NCBI GenBank assembly: GCA_029880025.1 | Contig: JAOUPE010000054.1 | Location: 1 to 8,620, forward strand | DNA length: 8,620 nucleotides | Origin: Caldifarciminota bacterium | GTDB taxonomy: Bacteria; Hydrothermota; Tepidihabitantia; Tepidihabitantales; JAOUPE01 | Direction of reading: 5' to 3' | Part shown: in pieces, positions 1 through 5,869 of the stretch | Numbering within the stretch: the stretch's first letter is position 1 | Layout: every line of letters starts with the position of its first letter | Program-made: the position numbers and the translations under genes | Notes under the pieces: generated by a model | What the model was told of the DNA's origin: nothing | Seen by the model: only the letters and a program-made list of their open reading frames with translations | The model's database searches: none

Positions 1-1366
1 TCGCAATTTGAGTCAATTCTTCCATTTCTAAAGAATTGGTAAGATAAAGATTGAATCTATCATTATCTTTAAGTTTATAACCGAGTTCTTCTAACAGAAA
101 GGCTATCTTTAAATGACCTACTGCATAAGGCGCCATCATCAGCTCAAAGGCATAAAAGTTATTTAAGATATGTTCTTTAATAAAATTTTCTTTTCCGCCG
201 TTACCGTATTTAGAGACAAATTCTTCTACCGCCAGTTTTGCTGCTTCCGCCAAAAAAGTAAGGGTTCCAGCGGCTGGGTCTAAAACCGTCACTGATTCAC
301 TAGCAAATCCATCGCTTCTATTAAAATGCTTCTTTAAAATATGATGCAAAGAACGAACGATGTAAGATACAACTGGCTCGGGCGTATAATAGACACCTCT
401 TTTTTCTCTTGTTTTGGGGTCATATTCAGCCAGAAAAGTCTCGTAAAAATGAACAACCGGGTCTTTGCCTTTGCCTTCGTGAAAATACTTATGCAGAATA
501 TTCTTCACATCGGTAACCGCTAAGACTTCGGAAATATCATCAATAATCCATTCCATCGGCTGAGGCAAATCTTCCAAAGAAATGAACCGGAAAACATCCC
601 TTAAAATTCCGATAGTCCGCGGGATATTATCATAGGCAAGTTTTCGGTTGAAACTATTTTCGGAACGAGTCCGAGCCGCAAAAAGCCCATAAGTGATAGT
701 CTGAGAATAAAGGTCGGCAAATTCCTCTTTTGAAAGTCCACTTATCAGATATTTCCTGAATGCTTCATAGAACCCTAAGATAAAACCTTTGCCGGCGGTT
801 TCTTCTTTTATTAGTTCCTGTGCGACGACTTCATCCTTTAAAAAGCGTGTCCTATTTGCTAATTCAATTGCCAATGTTTTGGCGTCATAAACTTTAGGTA
901 AAGAGAAGGAAAAGAATTTTTCGAGCAATTTCAGAAACTCTGATTCGTTCTCTATCTCTGGAATAGCTTTTAATCTCCGAGCAATAAAAGGTCGGGCAAT
1001 TAGAACTTTATCTGATAGCAAGCCATTACGATAAAGTCTGAATTCAAAGAAATTAGTCAAGATTACATTAGGGAAAGTCTTAAGGTATCGTTTTAACTGC
1101 TCGGATGTTTCTATTTGGTCTAAATACTCTGTGGTTGGAGATTTGGCTTCGATATAACCAACGATATGCTGTTTTCCATCCCAAATCCTGAAGTCAGGGT
1201 TACCGGCTTCGGTCTTTTTGGGCAATATTGTTATATGGGTATCTCTTTTAGAAATCGAGCCAGCGTATTCTTTTAATAATTCTTCAAGCGTCGAATAATA
1301 ACTTTCCTCGGTGGCATCACCACGACTTGCAATCTCGGAAATTTTTCTCAAATAAGACTTTAGCAT
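1..1366 (-). CDS. Type IIG-like restriction-modification enzyme, N-terminal 455 residues (3' end beyond window)
   Basis: Reverse-strand translation from the ATG at 1366 is open to the window edge. An N-terminal motif GDATEESYYSTLEELL (res 16-31) is followed by a PD-(D/E)xK nuclease site (NPDF with D58, then E73-A-K75) and a downstream Q-containing helix (res 88-94). A helical spacer leads to N6-adenine methyltransferase motif X (RGVYYTPEPVVSYIVRS, 323-339) and motif I (LDPAAGTLTFLAEA, 362-375), then an acidic FYAFEL strand (404-409). The catalytic NPPY motif should lie beyond position 1. About 250 residues separate nuclease and methylase, too few for the SF2 helicase of type ISP enzymes, so a type IIG (nuclease-methylase-specificity in one chain) is favoured. 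Motif I has Leu where the second Gly of GxG is usual. The start was chosen because the N-terminus begins family-like and a promoter lies just upstream; an in-frame GTG at 1390 would overlap the -10 box. No Shine-Dalgarno is visible. It probably cuts and methylates specific DNA as host defence. Confidence 0.85.
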   Translation of the reverse strand, partial: MLKSYLRKISEIASRGDATEESYYSTLEELLKEYAGSISKRDTHITILPKKTEAGNPDFRIWDGKQHIVGYIEAKSPTTEYLDQIETSEQLKRYLKTFPNVILTNFFEFRLYRNGLLSDKVLIARPFIARRLKAIPEIENESEFLKLLEKFFSFSLPKVYDAKTLAIELANRTRFLKDEVVAQELIKEETAGKGFILGFYEAFRKYLISGLSKEEFADLYSQTITYGLFAARTRSENSFNRKLAYDNIPRTIGILRDVFRFISLEDLPQPMEWIIDDISEVLAVTDVKNILHKYFHEGKGKDPVVHFYETFLAEYDPKTREKRGVYYTPEPVVSYIVRSLHHILKKHFNRSDGFASESVTVLDPAAGTLTFLAEAAKLAVEEFVSKYGNGGKENFIKEHILNNFYAFELMMAPYAVGHLKIAFLLEELGYKLKDNDRFNLYLTNSLEMEELTQIA

Positions 1367-1381
1367 CTTGAAAACAAATTG

Positions 1382-1408
1382 ATTATACACGCTATTATCA
1401 ACTGTCAA
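1382..1408 (-). promoter_or_regulatory. Candidate sigma-70-type promoter for the restriction-modification gene
   Basis: On the minus strand an exact TTGACA (-35, positions 1403-1408) and an exact TATAAT (-10, positions 1382-1387) are separated by 15 bp, two shorter than optimal. Predicted initiation near 1375 would leave a leader of only about 9 nt before the ATG at 1366, consistent with the lack of a ribosome binding site. It lies in the 85-bp gap after the response regulator stop codon, so the restriction gene could be transcribed independently. The spacing and the AT-rich context keep this tentative. Confidence 0.45.
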
Positions 1409-1451
1409 TATATTGATAAGGTTAGAGTTTAATAGTTAAAGTATAGATTAA

Positions 1452-2804
1452 TTATTCAGCCGAACCTTCTATTTTTATATTATACTCCTTTATTTTCCGA
1501 TAAAGGGTAACCCGGTTTATGCCTAAGATTTCAGCGGTTCGGCTGATATTGCCCTTATTCTCTTTTAGCACATTTACAATGTGCTGTCTCTCAATTTCTT
1601 GTAATGATTTATTTTGACTTATTCTAATTGCACCCCGCTTTTTTAAAAAGTCGGGTAGCGCTTCAGGAAAAATTACATTTTCTTCAGTGACAACAACCGA
1701 ATGTTCAATGGTATTTTCTAATTCCCGAACATTACCTGGCCAGTTATAATCCATAATTATATTGAGCGCGCCTTCGGTTATCTTTTCAATCTTTTTTCCA
1801 GTCTCGATGTTAAATTTTTCCAGAAAATGGCTTACCAATAGCGGAATATCTTCACGGCGTTCTCGAAGTGGCGGAACGGTTAGGGTAATCACGTTGAGCC
1901 GATAGAAGAGGTCATCTCGAAATTTACCTTCATCCACCAGTTTCTTTAAATCCTGTTTCGTGGCGGCAATAATTCTCACATCTACTTTTATTGTTTCGGT
2001 GCCACCTAATCGACGGAAATCTTTTTCCTGTAAAAATCGCAAAAGGTCAACCTGACTCTTGGAACTGATGTCCCCGTTTTCATCTAAGAAAAGGGTGCCA
2101 CCATCGGCTATTTCAATCTTACCTTTTTTCTGGGAAGTGGCGCCGGTAAAGGCACCTTTTTCGTGCCCAAAGAGTTCGGATTCTAATAATGTCTCAGGTA
2201 ATGCACCACAGGCTAATGCCACGAATGGTCCATCGTTTCTTGAACTTGCCTCATGGATCGCACGGGCTACCATTTCCTTACCGGTGCCGGATTCGCCCTG
2301 GATTAAAACGGTCGATTTGGTTGGGGCGACGGTTTTTATCAACTCAAAGACCTCCTGCATTTTTGCACTCTTGCCGATTATGTCTTGAAACTGATAGCGC
2401 CGACTCAATTCTTTTCGCAAGATAATATTCTCTTTAACCAGGTGCTGGTGTTCAATAATCTTTTTAATCGAGAGACCGAGTTCTTCTGGATTGAATGGTT
2501 TTATGATGTAATCATAAGCGCCCTCTTTCATTGCTGCTACTGCGGTGTCGACGGTGGCATAAGCGGTGATGATAATGACCGGGACATTGATTCCTAAACG
2601 TTTTACTTCTCTAAGTACTTCTAAGCCATCCATTCTCGGCATCTTGAGGTCAACGAGCATTACACTCCAATTTCCTTCCTGAACGGCTTGTAATGCCTTA
2701 AAACCGTCCTCGACCGCTAAGACCTCATAGCCATCTTCTTTTAGCCAATCGGTTAGCGATTCGCGCATAATCTCTTCATCATCAACAATAAGGATTCGAT
2801 CCAT
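1452..2804 (-). CDS. NtrC-family sigma-54-dependent response regulator
   Basis: A 450-residue cytoplasmic transcription activator with the full three-domain layout. The receiver (res 1-120) has the acidic pair D8/D9, phosphoacceptor D52, T80 and K102. The AAA+ domain (about 140-375) has Walker A GESGTGKE (170-177), the sigma-54 contact loop GAFTGA (217-222), Walker B FLDE (239-242), arginine-finger region FRDDLFYRLNV (295-305) and sensor II WPGNVRELEN (355-364). A Fis-type helix-turn-helix lies at about 403-443. Phosphorylation should trigger oligomerisation and ATP-driven opening of sigma-54 promoters. Two unusual residues occur: N243 directly after Walker B, where Ile/Val/Leu is usual, and K283 in the sensor I motif AATK, where Asn is usual. 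The ATG at 2804 is preferred over an upstream in-frame start at 2858: it has a strong SD (GGGAGG) 5 nt before it and gives the family N-terminus MDRILIVDDE. The likely partner is the kinase at 3799-5712. Target promoters are not identifiable here. Confidence 0.95.
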   Translation of the reverse strand: MDRILIVDDEEIMRESLTDWLKEDGYEVLAVEDGFKALQAVQEGNWSVMLVDLKMPRMDGLEVLREVKRLGINVPVIIITAYATVDTAVAAMKEGAYDYIIKPFNPEELGLSIKKIIEHQHLVKENIILRKELSRRYQFQDIIGKSAKMQEVFELIKTVAPTKSTVLIQGESGTGKEMVARAIHEASSRNDGPFVALACGALPETLLESELFGHEKGAFTGATSQKKGKIEIADGGTLFLDENGDISSKSQVDLLRFLQEKDFRRLGGTETIKVDVRIIAATKQDLKKLVDEGKFRDDLFYRLNVITLTVPPLRERREDIPLLVSHFLEKFNIETGKKIEKITEGALNIIMDYNWPGNVRELENTIEHSVVVTEENVIFPEALPDFLKKRGAIRISQNKSLQEIERQHIVNVLKENKGNISRTAEILGINRVTLYRKIKEYNIKIEGSAE

Positions 2805-2807
2805 TTT

Positions 2808-2815
2808 AACCTCCC
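2808..2815 (-). promoter_or_regulatory. Strong ribosome binding site of the response regulator
   Basis: The minus-strand sequence GGGAGGTT ends 3 nt before the ATG at 2804; the GGGAGG core is 5 nt away. It fixes the start at 2804 and rules out the 18-residue upstream extension. Confidence 0.85.
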
Positions 2816-2830
2816 ATTCTATAATCATTA

Positions 2831-2860
2831 AACCACAGATTAATGCAGGTAAACACAAAA
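2831..2860. repeat. Degenerate 10-bp periodic stretch (CAGATTAATG / CAGGTAAACA)
   Basis: On the plus strand CAGATTAATG is followed directly by CAGGTAAACA and then CAAAATAAGA, three units with a 10-bp period and decaying similarity. It resembles the degenerate intergenic CACAGATGAA-type period-10 tracts I recall from many unrelated bacterial genomes; this comparison is from memory and untested. It lies immediately upstream of the response regulator SD. Only two units are well matched, so chance is possible. Confidence 0.3.
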
Positions 2861-2988
2861 TAAGAATTAAAAATTAAAAACCAAAAATAAAAAACACATA
2901 TTAAAAATTTTAAAATGCCTTTAATAAGAAAGTAATTTTTGTATTTTAAAGTTTGTGTTTTTAGTATTTTATATTTCATATTTTATTT
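2857..2988. repeat. AT-rich low-complexity spacer with weak nested inverted repeats
   Basis: Nearly all A and T, built of A-runs and T-runs with TTAAAAA-like units, between the archaemetzincin stop and the response regulator. Plus-strand reading shifts from A-rich (2857-2915) to T-rich (2935-2990), so the two halves can pair. AAAAACACA (2890-2898) is complementary to TGTGTTTTT (2954-2962), and inside it TTTAAAAT (2909-2916) to ATTTTAAA (2943-2950), with a 26-nt loop. There is no GC-rich stem, so this is not a classical intrinsic terminator. It holds no ORF and no convincing promoter boxes; it may be bent or nucleoid-associated DNA, or degenerate repeat residue. Confidence 0.5.
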
Positions 2989-3564
2989 TTACCTGCCTTC
3001 ACCGGTGGTTTTACCATTAATTTCTATTATTTCGACCAGGCGGTTAGCTAAAGCTTGCTGACACATTGGGCAGAAACCATGTCCTTTATGGTCAACACTT
3101 AAGACATTGGGTGAAAAGCAAATGACGCATTGCTTATCGTTACAATGGACAAGACCAAAGGTATGTCCCAACTCATGAACCGCTTCTTTCATTGCCCGGT
3201 GCAATAAGAGTGTTTTATTAGCCGGTAATTGATAGAATTCCTGGCGGAGTCGAGTTAATGATATTACTGCTGAAATACCTTTCAAGTGTGCCTCGCCAAA
3301 GACAAAAGTTAAGACCGGTGTGCACAAATCAACCTCGGTAATACCCAGAATTCTTAAGCCATCGTCGGGCAATTGAGCCGTGATTTCTTTTAAGATTTTA
3401 GTTGAATAGTACTGACAACGTTTCTGGTCAAAGGCATAAGCCGGATTGGATACGGTTGCGAGCACTTTAGTCGGAACCTGAAAGATGATAGTTACTTCAG
3501 TTTTAATCGCATTTACGATGGTTGGGTCGATTTCGCCTAACGCCAGAATATAAATCGTCTTCAA
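2989..3564 (-). CDS. Archaemetzincin-family zinc metalloprotease
   Basis: A 191-residue protein matching archaemetzincins. The catalytic zinc motif HELGHTFGLVH (130-140) has ligands H130, H134 and H140 and general base E131. It is followed by the family's second cysteine set C141, C146, C165 and C168 (HC-x4-C ... CPMC), which binds a structural zinc. The N-terminus MKTIYILALGEID is the expected first strand; no signal peptide, so it is probably cytoplasmic. Length is typical. The Met of the Met-turn (usually C-x-M) is Ile148. The start codon is TTG at 3564 with no clear SD; an in-frame TAG lies two codons upstream, and the next in-frame ATG (res 125) would delete the fold, so TTG is well supported. 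Physiological substrates of bacterial members are, to my knowledge, unknown. The gene lies between a sensor kinase and its likely regulator on the same strand, suggesting co-expression or a link to that pathway (inference). Confidence 0.93.
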   Translation of the reverse strand: MKTIYILALGEIDPTIVNAIKTEVTIIFQVPTKVLATVSNPAYAFDQKRCQYYSTKILKEITAQLPDDGLRILGITEVDLCTPVLTFVFGEAHLKGISAVISLTRLRQEFYQLPANKTLLLHRAMKEAVHELGHTFGLVHCNDKQCVICFSPNVLSVDHKGHGFCPMCQQALANRLVEIIEINGKTTGEGR

Positions 3565-3798
3565 TTTCTAATTAACACTAATACAAATTGCGGTGAATTT
3601 AACCAGAGTTTCCTATCGCTTATCTGGGTTGTAAACACCAAATGATTGTTTCGGTTAATTTTCACCGGGAATCGACAAGACTGATAGGAGACTTAAAATA
3701 CCCTGGTTCTTAAGTTCAAATCTCTTTAAAGTCCTGGTTTTGGTCGTTTCTTTTTCTCGGCAAATTGGGACACGAGGCATAAGTTTATTAGGCATATA
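3565..3798. other. Spacer between kinase and archaemetzincin genes, with one doubtful small ORF
   Basis: A 234-bp gap with ordinary base composition. The minus strand has a 46-codon ORF from the ATG at 3795 to the TAA at 3655, starting 3 nt after the kinase stop codon. It has a basic first half (K/R-rich) and ends SLLSVLSIPGEN, but no SD and no recognisable domain. A bulged hairpin (AACCAGA at 3600-3606 against TCTGGGTT at 3624-3631 on the plus strand) has no U-tract on either side. No sigma-54 (GG-N10-GC) or convincing sigma-70 promoter was found before the archaemetzincin, which may depend on read-through from the kinase transcript. Confidence 0.4.
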
Positions 3799-5712
3799 TC
3801 ATTTAATTGCTTTTGGCAATCGGATGATAAAGGTTGTTCCTTTACCTAGCGTGCTCTTAACTTCAATCTCGCCTTGGTGTCGGTTAATTATCCCGTAGAC
3901 GACCGATAACCCTAAACCAGTACCTTTCTCTTTGGTCGTATAGAATGGTTCAAAGATTTTTGAGAGATTCTCTTGGGGTATTCCTTTACCGGTATCGGTA
4001 AATACTATTTCAACCATCTCATCGACAATCCGGGTTGTTATCGTTAATTTTCCTCCTCTATCGGTAGCCTCAGCCGCATTCAAAATTAAATTCATAAATG
4101 TTTGCTGGAGTTGAGCAAAATCGGCAATGATTGGCGGGATTCTTTGAAAGCGCTTTTCGACTTCGATATCCTGCAATCTTAGTTTATGAGCCAGTAGCTC
4201 TAATGATTCATTGATGATGATGTTCACATCAACCGATTTCAGGTTCGGTTCGGATTGGCGTGCAAAGTCCAAAAGGTTGCGCACGATAATACCACACCGG
4301 TCGGTCTCCCGTTCCATTATCGTTAAATAACGTTTGAAATCGTCATTTTCCGAATCGGCTGATTTATCCAGTCTTTTTCTGATTAATCGGATATAGGTCA
4401 GAATTCCGGCAATCGGATTGTTAATCTCGTGAGCAACACCAGCCGCTAACTGACCCAAGGTTGCTAGGCGCTCGGACCGCATTAGCTGTTGCCGGGTCAT
4501 TTCCTTTAACTGTTCATCGCGTTTCTTCAAAGAAGAAGCCATGTAATTGAAACTGGTCCCGAGCTCGGCAATTTCATCTTTACCATCAACTGCTACTTGA
4601 TAGTCAAGATCACCCTTAGCAATCTGGCGGGAGGCAAAGAAAATCTTTCTTAGAGGTTTTAAAATACCCCGAGCCAAAAGATGAGAAACGGTGATAGCAA
4701 TAGCGATTCCCAATAAAACAATACCGATAAAGGTTTTAATCGCATTATTCCTCATATCAGCAAATTTTGCCTCGAGAATCCCAACATATAAGATACCAAT
4801 GATATCTCCGGTGATATCTCTTATTGGTTCGTAGGCTGTTATATACCAATCATTCACCACAAATGCCCTATCGGTCCAGGGTTTTCCTTTTATCAGAACC
4901 TGTTCATAAACGATATCCGAGACCCTGGTGCCAATTGCTCTTCTGCCATCGAGTTGCCGGACATTGGTTGAGATTCGTAGGTCTTCCTGGAAGATGGTGG
5001 CGGTTCCGATATCTCTTCCTTTATAAGTTTCAGCCAGAAATACAACATGCTTAATTTTATCGACTATGGTGTAATCACGATTGAGCAATCTTCCGCCGTA
5101 TAATACTCCGATAAAATTACCTTCGGCATCAAAAATCGGGACGACGGCAATAAGTGCCATTCCGGAAGTTTCCTCTTCTTTGGTGGTCGGTTTTGCCTTA
5201 GGGGTGGGAATGAGTTTGAAAAAAGATTGGTCAGCTAAATCTTCACCTTCTTTTAACAGCTCGGCTCTGGAAAAAATTATTGTTGATGCGGCGACTTCTT
5301 TTTTATTAAGGGTTGATTTTAATATTTCATTATCCGGGTAGTCGCCAAACTGCTCAGGATTCCTTAACCTTAAAATAACCTTGCCATCCTTATCGGTAAT
5401 TGTCAAAATGTCTAAACGTTCCTTGATTCGGACATCACCGAGCAATTTTATTAACTGTCTGGTATTTCTCGCCAAGACCGCCTGCCTTACTAAGATTCTT
5501 TCGGCATTGAGTCGAATTAAGTCTTTTATATCATCTAAATTTTCCCGATAGATTTCCCGAGCTGCATTCAAGTCACTTTTTACTTTATTCTGGGCTTGTT
5601 GGACAATACCATTGGCAATCATATTGGTTCCAGCAAAGATGGCTAAAATACCAACAATAGTTATGACGAGAAGAAAACCTAAGGACAATTTTGCGGTTAA
5701 ACCAACGCGCAT
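3799..5712 (-). CDS. Membrane sensor histidine kinase (Cache - HAMP - HisKA - HATPase_c)
   Basis: A 637-residue sensor kinase. TM1 spans about 9-29. An extracytoplasmic double-Cache region (about 32-322) carries motifs such as GTRVSDIVYEQV (261-272) and DWYITAYEPIRD (288-299), typical of Cache_3-Cache_2 sensors. TM2 is about 325-347, then HAMP (about 348-400) with a short coiled coil, and a dimerisation/phosphotransfer helix with H428 in the H-box GVAHEINNP (425-433). The ATPase domain has N-box NLILNAAEAT (541-550), G1 DTGKGIP (573-579), F-box FEPFYTTKEKG (587-597) and G2 GTGLGLS (597-603). It is an NtrB/DctB-type kinase, the class that normally partners NtrC-family regulators such as the one at 1452-2804. 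The ligand cannot be read from sequence; Cache domains usually bind small metabolites. The ATG at 5712 gives a natural N-terminus, lacks an SD and sits almost on the predicted transcription start. Confidence 0.95.
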   Translation of the reverse strand: MRVGLTAKLSLGFLLVITIVGILAIFAGTNMIANGIVQQAQNKVKSDLNAAREIYRENLDDIKDLIRLNAERILVRQAVLARNTRQLIKLLGDVRIKERLDILTITDKDGKVILRLRNPEQFGDYPDNEILKSTLNKKEVAASTIIFSRAELLKEGEDLADQSFFKLIPTPKAKPTTKEEETSGMALIAVVPIFDAEGNFIGVLYGGRLLNRDYTIVDKIKHVVFLAETYKGRDIGTATIFQEDLRISTNVRQLDGRRAIGTRVSDIVYEQVLIKGKPWTDRAFVVNDWYITAYEPIRDITGDIIGILYVGILEAKFADMRNNAIKTFIGIVLLGIAIAITVSHLLARGILKPLRKIFFASRQIAKGDLDYQVAVDGKDEIAELGTSFNYMASSLKKRDEQLKEMTRQQLMRSERLATLGQLAAGVAHEINNPIAGILTYIRLIRKRLDKSADSENDDFKRYLTIMERETDRCGIIVRNLLDFARQSEPNLKSVDVNIIINESLELLAHKLRLQDIEVEKRFQRIPPIIADFAQLQQTFMNLILNAAEATDRGGKLTITTRIVDEMVEIVFTDTGKGIPQENLSKIFEPFYTTKEKGTGLGLSVVYGIINRHQGEIEVKSTLGKGTTFIIRLPKAIK

Positions 5713-5721
5713 TTGAATTAT

Positions 5722-5750
5722 ATTAAATCTAAAAAAGTCAAAGATGTCAA
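5722..5750 (-). promoter_or_regulatory. Candidate sigma-70-type promoter of the sensor kinase operon
   Basis: On the minus strand an exact TTGACA (5745-5750) lies 17 bp from TTTAAT (5722-5727, 5 of 6 matches to TATAAT). Initiation would fall near 5715, only about 3 nt before the ATG at 5712. An exact TATAAT overlaps at 5717-5722 but sits 22 bp from the -35 box and would start transcription at the ATG itself. Either way the mRNA would be leaderless or nearly so, which matches the missing SD. This is the best promoter candidate in the window and would separate the signalling genes from the antiporter genes. Confidence 0.55.
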
Positions 5751-5764
5751 TCTATTGAGATGAG

Positions 5765-5788
5765 CAATTTATATAATTTATTAAATTG
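5765..5788. repeat. Perfect 7-bp inverted repeat upstream of the kinase promoter
   Basis: CAATTTA (5765-5771) and TAAATTG (5782-5788) are perfect inverted arms with a 10-bp spacer, about two helical turns centre to centre less a few bases, and end 15 bp upstream of the -35 box. This could be an operator for a dimeric regulator or a weak transcript hairpin downstream of the antiporter gene. The AT-rich sequence makes chance occurrence plausible. Confidence 0.3.
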
Positions 5789-5869
5789 ATGATTAATATT
5801 TGGAATAATTAAAAAGCCAAGTTTTTGTAAATTCATGATTTTGGGTTCTTTTTAGTAGGTTGAGCCGCT

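Noticed and set aside
1..1366. Type ISP (LlaGI-like) translocating restriction enzyme
   Set aside because: The distance between the nuclease and methylase motifs is too short to hold the helicase domain of that class.
1428..1440. TTTAA-TAG-TTAAA mini hairpin after the response regulator
   Set aside because: A 5-bp all-AT stem with a 3-nt loop and no U-tract; too weak for a terminator.
2059..2597. Plus-strand open frames opposite the response regulator, and similar ones opposite the kinase and antiporter genes
   Set aside because: They are antisense to strongly conserved domains, have no SD or family features, and are explained as shadows.
2805..2858. 18-residue N-terminal extension of the response regulator
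   Set aside because: The SD at 2808-2815 lies inside it, and the receiver domain naturally begins MDRILIVDDE at 2804.
3712..3722. tRNA T-loop-like string GTTCAAATC on the plus strand
   Set aside because: The flanking 5-nt arms (TTAAG and CTCTT) do not pair, and no acceptor, D or anticodon stems surround it.
3565..3798. Sigma-54 promoter upstream of the archaemetzincin
   Set aside because: No GG-N10-GC pair was found; the closest (TGG...CGC near 3595-3610) has 11-nt spacing and lacks the remaining consensus.
5810..5830. AAAAAGCCAAGTTTTT hairpin downstream of the antiporter gene as a terminator
   Set aside because: The stem is only five A:T pairs around a 6-nt loop, so no credible intrinsic termination.
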